A stretch of DNA of 64,000 bases, taken from positions 62,001 through 126,000 of the forward strand of contig JACQFD010000004.1 of NCBI GenBank assembly GCA_016200225.1. Direction: 5' to 3'. The position numbers were made by a program, and so were the translations under genes. Source of the stretch: Planctomycetota bacterium (GTDB lineage: Bacteria > Planctomycetota > UBA1135 > JACQFD01). Below are positions 1 through 10,318 of the stretch, piece by piece (the stretch's first letter is position 1; each line of letters opens with the position of its first letter). Under the pieces are notes generated by a model. That model was not told where the DNA came from, did not search any database, and was given only the letters and a program-made list of their open reading frames with translations.

Positions 1-246
1 GGATTCCATGCATGGCATGGCGATTGTTTATACTGTCGTCCGTGGGTGCGCCTGTTCCAGCCTGCGAATCCAATCGACGATGCAAGTCGGCCTGACGCGC
101 ACGAAGTGGATTCGAAATTCCGCCGCGAGCGGATTTGAATTGTTAAATGCAACTCGAATCGACAGTCGCATGTTGAATCGACATTGAATCGCTCCATTGC
201 ATTCGCAGGCCTCGCGCACCCCGTTTTGAGGTCGAAAGTTAATATC

Positions 247-714
247 ATGAAACGCTCAGTACTTTATTTCGTCGGCGCGGCATGCGCCGTGGTGATTCCG
301 TTCGTTGCCCTTACTTCCGCGAGCCCGGACAGAATGAACGTTCCGCAATTTACAATTGCACATAGTAAATATTCAAATTGGACGGGACGCGAATATGACA
401 TGGTCTTCAATCGCGAAGGCGATTTCGCCTTTGCCTGGGATGCCGCGTTTGGAATGCGCGTCGACCAGCCTCGCGTCGATTTTAAGGTATTCGACGTGAT
501 CGCGGTGTTCCGCGGCCAAAAGGACAGCCATGGCCACGACGTCGATATCGCGGAAGTTATCAATCGCGGCACGCAACTCAGCGTGATCGTGAAGGATATC
601 GAGCCCGCGCGCACGTTCCCCGACCGCCCGCCGTTCCCGAGCCCCGTCGAGTTTATTAAGATTCCAAAAATGGGTCTTCCGGTGGTCTTCAATCACATTC
701 CGGTCGTTCAGTAA
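247..714 (+). CDS. Exported hypothetical protein
   Basis: ORF 184..714; the ATG at 247 gives an N-terminal signal-like segment MKRSVLYFVGAACAVVIPFVALTS. Confidence 0.6.
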   Translation: MKRSVLYFVGAACAVVIPFVALTSASPDRMNVPQFTIAHSKYSNWTGREYDMVFNREGDFAFAWDAAFGMRVDQPRVDFKVFDVIAVFRGQKDSHGHDVDIAEVINRGTQLSVIVKDIEPARTFPDRPPFPSPVEFIKIPKMGLPVVFNHIPVVQ

Positions 715-735
715 TACAACCGGATCATAACAAAA

Positions 736-761
736 GGGCCGGCCGCGCGCGCGACCGGCCC
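736..761 (-). terminator. Rho-independent terminator between convergent genes
   Basis: GGGCCGG...CCGGCCC stem followed on the minus strand by TTTTGTT; just downstream of the 783..2420 stop. Confidence 0.65.
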
Positions 762-782
762 GAATGATTTATGAGACGATTA

Positions 783-2420
783 CTAAGGAAGAATTGTCAG
801 CGCCAGCCCTTCCGACGTCGTCACGCCGAGCGGCGACGGGAAGCAGGCGTCCTGGGCGGTCCAGAGCCAGAGCGTCTGGGCGTAGAACGTGGATCCGATA
901 AGCGTCGGGTCGGCGGGAATGCCCGTGATCGCGCGCGAGCTGCCCGTCGGTCCGCTGCGGATGTCGAATGCATATATCGTCGTCGACGCGAGCAAATCTA
1001 ACAAAAGCGACGCTCCGATGCCGAAGGGATCGATGCCCACGGGGCTCGGGACGTCGCAAATTAATAATAATCCGAGCGCGTTTCCGGGCGCGTTCGACGA
1101 CGTGAAACCGAAACCGGGCGTGCCGACGACGGGCGGACCGTTCGTATACATTCCGTGCTCGCCGCGGCAGCCGGGCGTCGCGACGCCATAATTAGCAACG
1201 CCCGCCGGAACCGGCTGCGCGTCCACATAATAAGTAATCGCGTCGCCGGGAACTGTATTTAACAATACGAGATCCAGCGTTCCGTCGACGTTGAAATCGG
1301 CGGCCGCGTCCCAGAACGACACGCCGGGCATCGGAAAACCGAATACGGCGCCCGCGAAAACTCCCCCGACGCCGAGGCCCAATTGTACACCGGTTACGCC
1401 GGCGCCCGGACTTAACAGATGCAGATCGAGATTGCAGTCGCCGTTGAAATCGCCGAGGAGAAAATTCTGCGCGAGCGGCGCCACGGTCGGCGACGGAATC
1501 GACGCTCCGAACATTCCGGGGGCGACTTCCAAATTACAAAAAATCGTGGCGGTCGGCGGATTGATCGTTACCAAATCCAAGTCGGCGTCGCCGTCGACGT
1601 CACCCACCTGAAATGTAAACATTCCGGCGCCCGCGGGCAACGGAACGATCGGCATGGGGCCGGGGACGAACGTCACCGGGGCGATCTGGCCATAAATGTA
1701 GTATCCGTTCGCGGGAAAATTACGAAGCACCACGAGATCCTGATCGCCGTCGGCGTCGAGGTCCGCGGGTTTCATGGACAGCGCGCCCGAGCCGAGCGGT
1801 AGTATCGGCGCGGGCACGTATGCAAATCCCGGAAAGCCGATCATCGGTTGCATCCAATCGATTCCGGGGGCTCCACCCGGAGCGTTCACTAATATTAAAA
1901 TATCGGGAATTCCATCGCCGCTGACTTCTGTAATTTCCATGGATACTAATGTTCCGCCTCCCGCGGGAACGGGCGTTGCCGGCCCAAATGCAAATCCGCC
2001 CGCGCCGGTTCCGGGTTGTGCAAAAATCAGCGCCGCCGCGGGCGACATCACGACGGCATCGAGAATTCCGTCAGTATTCAAATCGCCAACCGCAATCGAG
2101 TCTAACACGGGATAGCCGCCCAGGACCGTGGGCGGTCCTATAATAAAACCGGCCCCGAATCGTAAATGCGGAACAATCATGTCCGGCGCCATTGCAGTAT
2201 TTAAATGAACGACATCGGGGAGCGCGTCGCCGTTGAAATCGCCGACGGCTAACAATTGCGGCGGCGTTCCGGGCGCGGGCGCGGGAACGGGTGGGCCGGG
2301 AGGTCCTGCAAAAACGACCGGCGGCGCGTAAACCGGAGGGCCGCCCTGCGCGCAAACGGACGCCGCGACCGGGGAGAAACACAGCAGGGTCAAACCACCA
2401 AGTCTGAAAGCGTTCATCAT
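783..2420 (-). CDS. FG-GAP/VCBS-repeat exported protein with a distinctive C-terminal domain
   Basis: Repeated GDFNGDxLPD / DLDADGDQDLV motifs; signal peptide; C-terminal domain shared with the 59.8-61.4 kb gene. Confidence 0.85.
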   Translation of the reverse strand: MMNAFRLGGLTLLCFSPVAASVCAQGGPPVYAPPVVFAGPPGPPVPAPAPGTPPQLLAVGDFNGDALPDVVHLNTAMAPDMIVPHLRFGAGFIIGPPTVLGGYPVLDSIAVGDLNTDGILDAVVMSPAAALIFAQPGTGAGGFAFGPATPVPAGGGTLVSMEITEVSGDGIPDILILVNAPGGAPGIDWMQPMIGFPGFAYVPAPILPLGSGALSMKPADLDADGDQDLVVLRNFPANGYYIYGQIAPVTFVPGPMPIVPLPAGAGMFTFQVGDVDGDADLDLVTINPPTATIFCNLEVAPGMFGASIPSPTVAPLAQNFLLGDFNGDCNLDLHLLSPGAGVTGVQLGLGVGGVFAGAVFGFPMPGVSFWDAAADFNVDGTLDLVLLNTVPGDAITYYVDAQPVPAGVANYGVATPGCRGEHGMYTNGPPVVGTPGFGFTSSNAPGNALGLLLICDVPSPVGIDPFGIGASLLLDLLASTTIYAFDIRSGPTGSSRAITGIPADPTLIGSTFYAQTLWLWTAQDACFPSPLGVTTSEGLALTILP

Positions 2421-2536
2421 GGATAGCTACCTTTGAAGAGGGACTGCGAATAGGACCGGGGTCAACGTCGTCCAGGTTCCCATTATTGCAAACCAGGGCG
2501 CATGCAAGAAACGCTGTAGGTACGCCGCCGCCCGAG

Positions 2537-3910
2537 CTAGCGCTCGACAGATTCCCCATCGGCCGCCGGCGGCGCGGGCGAACAGTAGATTTTACCAATC
2601 TGCGTCCCCGCGATGCTCTCGACTTCGAAAATGTGTCCCTCGGCAAGGATGCGCTCGCCCGGTTCGGGAAGCCGCCCGAGGAATCTCATAATAAATCCGC
2701 CGACGGTGACCGCTCTTTCGTTAAATTCATAATTCAGCGACTCCTGCAGATCCATGAGGCGCGTCGAACCGTGGACGACAAATCGCCCTAGGCTATCTGT
2801 AGGAATCGGGGCGCGCGGTTGCTCGTGTTCGTCGAGCACTTCGCCGAGCACGACCTCGGCCGCGTCCTCCAATGTTACCAATCCGGCGAACGCGCCGAAT
2901 TCGTCGGTGACGAGCGCGAGCCGCGTGCGTTTGCGCCGGAGCGCGTTTACTAATTCCGGAATCGGAGTATCCGCCGTCACCCAGAGCGCCGGCCGCAGAA
3001 TCGAATGAATATCGAGCGTCGCCGGGTCGTGTTTTAACAGATCCTTCACATGTAACATTCCGACGATGCGGTCGCGTTCGCCGCGGTAGACCGGAGCCCG
3101 CGTGTGTTTCATCGTCGACGCCGATTTGTAAATATCACGAACCGGCGCGTCGCCGTCGAGGGCTTCGACGTCCTGCCGGTGCACCATCACTTCGCGCACG
3201 AGCGTGTTCGGAAAACGGAGCGCGCCGCGCACGACTTCCGCCGCGTGCTCCCCCATCGCGCCCGACGCCTCCGCGTGTTCGACGACGATGCGCAGTTCCT
3301 CGGGAGAAATCGAGTGGCCTTTCGCGGGCGGCAGCCTCAGTAATTTTAATAATATTCCCGTGAGGCCATTCACTAATTTAACAAATGGAGACAATACATA
3401 AATCGTCGCCTGCAGCGGACGCACGATGAGGAGCCCGATGCGCTCGGAATAGCGGAGCGCGAGCGATTTCGGCAACTGTTCCCCCACGACGACCGTCACA
3501 ATGGTAATGATCATCAGCGCGATCGCGGACGCGACCGTGTGCGAAACGACGGTGCGAATCGATTCGGGAAGCCAGTCGAAGATTCTTACAATAATTCCCG
3601 CGAGAAACGGCTCGGCAAAAATCCCGAGGCCGATGCTCGCGAGCGTAATTCCGACTTGCGCCCCCGCTATATACAAATCCAAATGTTCCAATACTTTTCG
3701 CAGCGCGCGCGCCCCGCGGACGCCCTCGTTCTCGAGTTGTTCGGCGCGCGAGCGGCGGACGGAAATCAGCGCGAATTCGGCCGCGACGAAAAACGCGTTC
3801 AATCCTAACAATCCAACGGTGATGACGATTCCGGCGCCGGCCGTGTCGGACGAGAACTCGGAGGCAGGCTTGCTTTCGATTTGCTGCAGCAACGCCAGGG
3901 ACACGGTCAT
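2537..3910 (-). CDS. CNNM/HlyC-CorC family membrane protein (DUF21 + CBS pair + CorC_HlyC domain)
   Basis: N-terminal FFVAAEFALISVRRSR, CBS region MLHVKDLL, C-terminal YEFNERAVTVGGFIMRFLGRLPEPGE. Confidence 0.88.
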   Translation of the reverse strand: MTVSLALLQQIESKPASEFSSDTAGAGIVITVGLLGLNAFFVAAEFALISVRRSRAEQLENEGVRGARALRKVLEHLDLYIAGAQVGITLASIGLGIFAEPFLAGIIVRIFDWLPESIRTVVSHTVASAIALMIITIVTVVVGEQLPKSLALRYSERIGLLIVRPLQATIYVLSPFVKLVNGLTGILLKLLRLPPAKGHSISPEELRIVVEHAEASGAMGEHAAEVVRGALRFPNTLVREVMVHRQDVEALDGDAPVRDIYKSASTMKHTRAPVYRGERDRIVGMLHVKDLLKHDPATLDIHSILRPALWVTADTPIPELVNALRRKRTRLALVTDEFGAFAGLVTLEDAAEVVLGEVLDEHEQPRAPIPTDSLGRFVVHGSTRLMDLQESLNYEFNERAVTVGGFIMRFLGRLPEPGERILAEGHIFEVESIAGTQIGKIYCSPAPPAADGESVER

Positions 3911-3919
3911 GGCGCGAAT

Positions 3920-5329
3920 CTAACGATCCCCAGATTGAATCGATAGCGCGCGAATGGCGAACGCTCCGCCGCGCGCGCCGACGCCGAGATGGCCGCTGAT
4001 CGCCATGGCTCCCGTCGGAAATGGTAGTGTCACCGAGCGGGTACCGACATCGACCTTGACCTCTTCCGCCGCACGGCTCACGCGGACATGCACCGCCTCG
4101 CCCTCCCGCGGAATACGCTCCCCCAACTGCGCCTCGCGGGCGTACTGCGGCTGGCCGTCGACGACGCGCTCGACAGTGACGCGGCCGGAGCGCGGAATGA
4201 GCACGCGCACGCCGTTGCTGCCGTCGTCGAAACCGAAACCAATCCACAATTCGGGCGAACCGCCGCCAAGAAGTGTAGCATCGAACTCAATGATACATTT
4301 AAACGACGTTTTTGAATTATAACGAAACAACCAAACGCCCGCGCCGGGAATTGGAGCTAACAAAAAACCCGGCGCGAAGGCGCCGTCGCCCGGGAGCACG
4401 CTGACGTCGCGGCCAATGGTCCACCAGTCGGGAGGCGTATCGGAACCCCAAAGCAATCCCCCAAGTCCGCCGAGAGTGAGTCCTCTTTCTTCCCAAAACG
4501 CCAGAGACTTTCGAAGACTACTATTTTCCGCGAACGACGGCGCGACATCGTCGTTCAACGCTTGTAAAATCGTCTTGTCGCGATCATAAGTCAATTGCCG
4601 GACGATCCACCACGCGAGCGAAGTCCACAATTGCGGCGAACGAGACTCCTTCGGCGATATTCTTAAGAATTCATCGATGGTCGGCACTTCGTCGCGCTCG
4701 CGGGCACGTAACAATTCGGGCACGCTTTCGCGCCACATTGCGCCGCGCCGGTCGTTTTCGCCGTCCACGCACTCCGAAATCCATTCGGCGATGCCCTCGT
4801 GGATCGATTCCGGAATCTTACGTTCGAATGGAATTGTCGCAAAGATCCACAAATGCGCGGCCTCGTGCCCCAAGGCTAATTTTACAGAATCGGGAAGTAA
4901 CAAATCTGGGATCAGATCATTATGTTCGATCAATTCCGACCGCGGAAACGCGACGACGGCCGAAAGCGTCGAGCGCGACGCGCGCGCGGGAACGGCGCGC
5001 AGCGTTTCGTCGTCGTCGCCCGGCGCGGCGGCGCGCGCCCAGCGCTCGGCCTCGGATGCTAATAATGTAAATCGTAGTGTTTGTGCCGGCATCCGTTTGA
5101 AATGTTTACGAAGCACGGCGTCCGCGCGCCCGAGCACGTCCGCGGCCGCCGCGCGCACGCGCGCGTCCGCGATTTCGGTTTCCAACAAAAACGCCCCCGC
5201 TTGAATCTTATAGTTTTCGTGCGGCGGCGGCGGCGCGGATTTGCAGGAAATCTGTAAACTTCCCGCCGCGAAGATCGCGAGCGCGACGCGGCGATTATCC
5301 CAATTTCGGAAATGCAATTTTCGCGACAT
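3920..5329 (-). CDS. Putative zinc metallopeptidase-like lipoprotein (HExxH)
   Basis: LGHEAAHLWIF followed by ESIHEGIAEWISE, consistent with a gluzincin/peptidase-MA-like active site; lipobox-like LQISCKS; 5' end overlaps the lon stop, so a shorter start is possible. Confidence 0.65.
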   Translation of the reverse strand: MSRKLHFRNWDNRRVALAIFAAGSLQISCKSAPPPPHENYKIQAGAFLLETEIADARVRAAAADVLGRADAVLRKHFKRMPAQTLRFTLLASEAERWARAAAPGDDDETLRAVPARASRSTLSAVVAFPRSELIEHNDLIPDLLLPDSVKLALGHEAAHLWIFATIPFERKIPESIHEGIAEWISECVDGENDRRGAMWRESVPELLRARERDEVPTIDEFLRISPKESRSPQLWTSLAWWIVRQLTYDRDKTILQALNDDVAPSFAENSSLRKSLAFWEERGLTLGGLGGLLWGSDTPPDWWTIGRDVSVLPGDGAFAPGFLLAPIPGAGVWLFRYNSKTSFKCIIEFDATLLGGGSPELWIGFGFDDGSNGVRVLIPRSGRVTVERVVDGQPQYAREAQLGERIPREGEAVHVRVSRAAEEVKVDVGTRSVTLPFPTGAMAISGHLGVGARGGAFAIRALSIQSGDR

Positions 5330-7775
5330 CCAGATAAACTTTGACGTATTCGAATTTCATTCCGCGCACCATTTTCTCCGGCAATTCCTCCACGTCGGAA
5401 CGATTCAATTCCGGAAGTATCAAATGGGTGATTCCAAATCGTTTCGCGACGAGCGTTTTTTCGCGTACGCCGCCGATGGGCAGCACGCCGCCCGTCAATG
5501 TTAATTCTCCCGTCATCGCGAGATTGCTAACGATCTTTTCGTTTCTAAATAATGACAAAACCGCCGTCGCGATCGTGATGCCCGCCGACGGGCCGTCCTT
5601 CGGTGTCGCGCCGGCCGGAAAATGCACGTGCAAATCCCATTTTTCGAATTCCGTCGCGTTCAAATGAAACAATTCCGCGTTCGCGCGCAAAAACGCGGCG
5701 GCGATGCGCGCGCTTTCGGTCATGACCTCGCCGAGGTGGCCGGTTAATTGTAAATTACCTTTTCCGGGCCACCGTTGCGCCTCGATCGAGAGCACGTCGC
5801 CGCCCACGCCCGTCCACGCGAGGCCGACGGCGACGCCGGGGCGTTTCGGCGAGCGGTCGCGATCCTCCAGATAGCGCGGCGGACCTAACAATTCGTGCAG
5901 GCCGTCGGGCGCGACGAGCGGCGGAATCGGTTTTGTACTTTTCTTTTTCCGAGCCTTCGCGAGCGCGCGCTTGCGCGCGATCTTCTCAATTCTTTTCTCG
6001 AGCGTGCGAACCCCCGCTTCGCGCGTGTATCCGTCGACGACGGCGCGGATCGTGGCGACCGGAATATCGAGATCCTTGCGCGTGAGTCCGTGAGCGTCGA
6101 GCTGGCGAGGTAACAAATAACGGCGCGCGATGGCGACTTTTTCCTCGGCGACGTATCCCGGAATCTCAATAATCTCGAGGCGGTCGCGCAGCGCGGGAGG
6201 AATCGTATCGAGCAGGTTCGCGGTTGTTACAAATAGAATTCGCGACAAATCGACGGGGACGTCGAGATAATGATCGCGGAATAATTTATTTTGTTCGGGA
6301 TCGAGCACTTCGAGCATCGCGCTTGACGGATCGCCGCGAAAATCGCTGCCGAGTTTGTCGATTTCGTCGAGAAGAAAAACGGGATTATTAACTTTAGCGT
6401 TTCTCAGTTCTTGAACGATGCGCCCCGGCATCGAGCCGACGTACGTGCGCCGGTGGCCGCGGATTTCGGCTTCGTCGCGCATGCCGCCGAGCGCCGCGCG
6501 CACGAACGGACGCCGCGTCGCGCGCGCGATCGATTTGCCAAGACTGGTTTTGCCGACGCCCGGCGGACCGACGAGACAAAGAATCGGACTCGGCTTGTCC
6601 GGACGCATTTTTCGCACGCCGATGAATTCTACAATTCTTTCCTTGACCTCCTCGAGACCATAATGATCTTCATTTAATATCTTTTCCGCGTAGTCCGGAT
6701 CGTTGGCTTCGGACGCGGATTTGCTCCACGGCACGGCGCACAGCCAGTCGAGATAATTGCGCACGACGGCGTACTCGGTCGCCTCCTGCGGAATGATCGC
6801 GAGACGCTCCAATTCCTCCGCGGCTTTCTTTGCGATCTCCTCCGGCATGCCCGCCTCCGCAATTTTCTTTTCGTAGTCTTCGCGGTCGCGCGTCTCGCGG
6901 TCTTTCTCCTCGCCAAGCTCGCGCCGGATGACTTTTAACTGTTCGCGGAGAAAGAACTGTTTTTGTTGCTTCTCGATTTTTTCTTTAATTTCATCCTGAA
7001 TGCGTTTTCCGAGCGTCAGCACTTCGTTGTCGCGCGTCAGCCACTCATGCACCATGCGCAAACGCTCGATCACCATCAGCGATTCGAGCACGCGCTGCCG
7101 TTCGTCGAGATCTCTCAAAAAATAAGCGGCCGCGAAATCCGCGAGATTCCCCGCGGTGTCGAGATTGAGCGCGGCGGTCGCAAGTTCCTCGCCAAAATTG
7201 TTATCTTTGGACGAGATCGATTTTATTAATTGTGGAATATTCCGCTTCAACGCCTCGATCTCCGCGCCGCCCGGGCTCGCTTCGGCGGGATACGTCACTT
7301 TCGCGATCGGATAGGGCGATAGCTTGACGAATTTTTCGACGCGCGCGCGCTTTTGGCCGCCGCAAATGGCCGTCACGTTGCCGTTCGGTAATGTTATGAT
7401 CTTATGAATGCGCGCCACGACGCCCATTTGATAAAATGCTTTCGCCGTGAAGGCCTCCTCGGCCGGGTTGCGCTGTCGTAACAATAAAATGTACGGTCCC
7501 TGGGCGTGCGCTTTTTCGATAATATCTTTTCCGCGGCCGTCGGCCATCACGGGCATCACGAGTCCGGGAAACGGGACCGCGCGCTTCAGCGGAAATATAA
7601 ATACAGTCTCCGGAAGCGAGTCGGTGACGGGCACCAGTGTCGATCCCGCCGGTTCGCCGTCCTCCGTCGCGTCGAGCGCGAGCACGCCGGCCGCATTCTC
7701 CGCCACGTCGCTGTCGGGCGCGTCGTTCTCGTCGCCGCCGCCGCCGCGCGCGGGAGGTTCGAATTCGAAGATCAT
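5295..7775 (-). CDS. lon: ATP-dependent protease Lon
   Basis: Walker A GPPGVGKTSLGKSIA, serine protease motif DGPSAGITIATA, LON N-terminal domain. Confidence 0.97.
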   Translation of the reverse strand: MIFEFEPPARGGGGDENDAPDSDVAENAAGVLALDATEDGEPAGSTLVPVTDSLPETVFIFPLKRAVPFPGLVMPVMADGRGKDIIEKAHAQGPYILLLRQRNPAEEAFTAKAFYQMGVVARIHKIITLPNGNVTAICGGQKRARVEKFVKLSPYPIAKVTYPAEASPGGAEIEALKRNIPQLIKSISSKDNNFGEELATAALNLDTAGNLADFAAAYFLRDLDERQRVLESLMVIERLRMVHEWLTRDNEVLTLGKRIQDEIKEKIEKQQKQFFLREQLKVIRRELGEEKDRETRDREDYEKKIAEAGMPEEIAKKAAEELERLAIIPQEATEYAVVRNYLDWLCAVPWSKSASEANDPDYAEKILNEDHYGLEEVKERIVEFIGVRKMRPDKPSPILCLVGPPGVGKTSLGKSIARATRRPFVRAALGGMRDEAEIRGHRRTYVGSMPGRIVQELRNAKVNNPVFLLDEIDKLGSDFRGDPSSAMLEVLDPEQNKLFRDHYLDVPVDLSRILFVTTANLLDTIPPALRDRLEIIEIPGYVAEEKVAIARRYLLPRQLDAHGLTRKDLDIPVATIRAVVDGYTREAGVRTLEKRIEKIARKRALAKARKKKSTKPIPPLVAPDGLHELLGPPRYLEDRDRSPKRPGVAVGLAWTGVGGDVLSIEAQRWPGKGNLQLTGHLGEVMTESARIAAAFLRANAELFHLNATEFEKWDLHVHFPAGATPKDGPSAGITIATAVLSLFRNEKIVSNLAMTGELTLTGGVLPIGGVREKTLVAKRFGITHLILPELNRSDVEELPEKMVRGMKFEYVKVYLDVAKIAFPKLG

Positions 7776-7822
7776 ACTATTGCGTTTTTAAATAATTCGA
7801 GTATCGCGCGAATCAATTATGA

Positions 7823-8599
7823 TTATTTAAGTCCGGTCGATTGGAGCAGCGACTGGCCATAATTGTGCGCAAGGAAGTGTTTGGCAATCACGTCCGCCAG
7901 AGCAAGCGCGATGCCGACCAAAATGGCACCTTTGGCGCGCGCGCGGGCGTCGGTCGCGCCGAAAATCCACGTGGTGAACCCGGCGCCGACAAGCGCATAG
8001 GCTATCACGCGAAGGATGGCGTAGGGCGACCATGCGCAGAGGATCGTCTTCCAGATGCTTCCGTGAGCGGCCGCCTCCGCCACGAGCGAGCCGACATAAT
8101 AACTCATGTAATCGAGGAGCGCCGCGCCGAGCACGAGACCGCCAAAACCCGCGGTCGCCGCGCAAAGCATAACAAAAAGGACGAAATGCAGCGCGTGCAT
8201 CGGCGCGTATTCATTAAAATGCGCCTCTTCGCCGGCCGTGCCGCCCGAGCGGATGAATGTAAACATTTCGTCGCGGTAGCGGACGCCGCGCGGAACGGAA
8301 ATATCAAATTCGTCTTTCGGATAATACGCGGTCGCGGCCGTCACGACGGCGCCGGCGATCAGCGCGAAGACTAAGATTCGCGCCGCCGCGCGGCCGACGC
8401 GTCCTTCGGCGCAGGAACCCGCGAAGAAGGGCCAGACGAGAATCGCCTGAAGCGCGGGTAACAGATAGGGCACGCGCAAATAGAGTCCCGCGGCGGTCGA
8501 TCCCGCACATGCTACAAAAAACGCGGGCGGCGACCAACGCGCCCGGTCGAACGCGCCAAATTTCCGAAGAAACTGTTGTTTACGATTCGCGACGCCCAT
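7823..8599 (-). CDS. Multi-pass membrane protein (YIP1-like, tentative)
   Basis: Several hydrophobic segments; general YIP1-like layout. Confidence 0.5.
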   Translation of the reverse strand: MGVANRKQQFLRKFGAFDRARWSPPAFFVACAGSTAAGLYLRVPYLLPALQAILVWPFFAGSCAEGRVGRAAARILVFALIAGAVVTAATAYYPKDEFDISVPRGVRYRDEMFTFIRSGGTAGEEAHFNEYAPMHALHFVLFVMLCAATAGFGGLVLGAALLDYMSYYVGSLVAEAAAHGSIWKTILCAWSPYAILRVIAYALVGAGFTTWIFGATDARARAKGAILVGIALALADVIAKHFLAHNYGQSLLQSTGLK

Positions 8600-8606
8600 T
8601 TTTATG

Positions 8607-9626
8607 TTAAAATTTACATTTCGCGAAAAGCGCCGGGTCGCGCTCCCGCATCCAATCGACGGTCTTTCGAAGACCCTCCGAAAGCGGCGTCGGCGAAAGT
8701 TGCAATTCGCGGACGCCCGAGGATCCGTCGAGCGCCCAATCGTGCGCGTAGGTCAGCGCTTCGGCGCGCGTGAGCTTCGGTTCGCGTTTTGTAAACATTA
8801 CCGACAATTCCTCGAGAGCGCCGACGCACCAGACGACGGGGATGGGAATCGCGAAGCGCGGCGGCGCGATGCCCGTGATTTTCTGAAACTCTACAAAAAA
8901 GTCCATTCCCGATTTGTTATCTCCGGGAATCGCGAGTCTCGCGCCCGGACGGCCCCGTTCGAGCGCGATACAGTGCGCTTCCGCGACGTCGTCGACATAA
9001 CCATAACTCCAGATCGCGCGCCCGCCGCCCGGCAGTCCCGGGACTTTGCCGCGCAGGTGGTCGCGGATGATGCCCGTCACGAGATTCGCTTCCGTAAACT
9101 CCCCCGGACCATACAGAACGCCCGGATAAATTGTAATAAACGGCGCGCCCTCTTTTCTTAGTGATTCGAGCGCGCGATCGGCCGCCCGCTTCGTTCGCTC
9201 ATAATCCGTGTGCGTTTCCGCTTCGCAGAGCGGCGAATCGGGCGCGCGCCCGGCCGGAATTCCGTCGCTCGGTCCCAATGCGAAAAATGAAGAAGTATAA
9301 ATCGCGCGAATGTTGCGTTTCCACGCTTCGCGAAGTAACAATTCGGTCGCGGTGACATTTACAAGATCGAACAGCGCGCGCGGCGCCTTTCGCTTCACGA
9401 GGGCAGCCATGTGGATCGCGGCGTCGCAGCACTCGAGCGCCGCCGCCGCCGTTTGCGGTTTCGCGAGATCGCCCGCGACAAATTCGATATTTGTAATATC
9501 CGAAAATTGCACCTTCGCGCGCGCGGGGTCGCGGACGAGCGCTTTCAAACTGTGGCCGCGCGCGTTCAGTTTGCGCACGACGGATCCGCCGAGGAAACCC
9601 GTCGCGCCGGTCAGGAGAATCTTCAC
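8607..9626 (-). CDS. NAD-dependent epimerase/dehydratase (extended SDR)
   Basis: N-terminal LLTGATGFLGGSVVRKL, DTDYERTKRAAD YxxxK motif, SYGYVDDVAEAH. Confidence 0.85.
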   Translation of the reverse strand: MKILLTGATGFLGGSVVRKLNARGHSLKALVRDPARAKVQFSDITNIEFVAGDLAKPQTAAAALECCDAAIHMAALVKRKAPRALFDLVNVTATELLLREAWKRNIRAIYTSSFFALGPSDGIPAGRAPDSPLCEAETHTDYERTKRAADRALESLRKEGAPFITIYPGVLYGPGEFTEANLVTGIIRDHLRGKVPGLPGGGRAIWSYGYVDDVAEAHCIALERGRPGARLAIPGDNKSGMDFFVEFQKITGIAPPRFAIPIPVVWCVGALEELSVMFTKREPKLTRAEALTYAHDWALDGSSGVRELQLSPTPLSEGLRKTVDWMRERDPALFAKCKF

Positions 9627-9689
9627 GCCGTCGAAATTACCAATTCGCCGTCGAATTGATTTCCAAATTATCGATCGCGTGTTTTGAAT

Positions 9690-10247
9690 TCACCGCGCGC
9701 GGCGCTGGACGCGCCGCCGTGCGATGTTCATGAGCGCGGCCTGGCGCTCGGGTTTCATTACTAAAAACCGGGCCGCGAGTTCGACGCGCGCCGCGAAATT
9801 TCGTTGAACGAGAAATGCCATGATCGCGGGCATGAGCAGACCGGCGGCGACGGGCAATCCGAGCGGCCCCGCGAGCAGAATATTAGCAACCGCGAGCGGC
9901 AATAAGTAGATTTGTCGCGCGGGGATTTCCACAAATAGCCAACCGCTGCCGCCGGGATCGACGATGCGGCCGCAACCGATCCATTGGCGCAACCAACCGC
10001 AGCCGTGGAATTCGATGCCCCCTTCGCTTCGCCGCCACTCGATCGGCGAACCCCACATCGTTCCAACGCGATTTAAGAATTGTTCGAGTCGCGCATTGCC
10101 GCGAAGTCGAGGCGACACTCGCACGTACCGCGCCATCGGCATGAATTTCCAATAGGAACGCTGCCCAAGACGCAGCCAAATCGGATCCAGCAACGCCAGC
10201 GCCACCGAACCCGTTGCGAACAGCAGCATGGCGGTGAGTGTTGTCAT
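9690..10247 (-). CDS. Hypothetical membrane protein
   Basis: Signal/TM N-terminus and internal hydrophobic pair. Confidence 0.5.
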   Translation of the reverse strand: MTTLTAMLLFATGSVALALLDPIWLRLGQRSYWKFMPMARYVRVSPRLRGNARLEQFLNRVGTMWGSPIEWRRSEGGIEFHGCGWLRQWIGCGRIVDPGGSGWLFVEIPARQIYLLPLAVANILLAGPLGLPVAAGLLMPAIMAFLVQRNFAARVELAARFLVMKPERQAALMNIARRRVQRRAR

Positions 10248-10318
10248 CGTTGAAAGCTACATAACGAATCCCGGTGGGAATCGTTTCCGAACTTCTCGGA
10301 TCTTTTAGTTTCTTTTAG

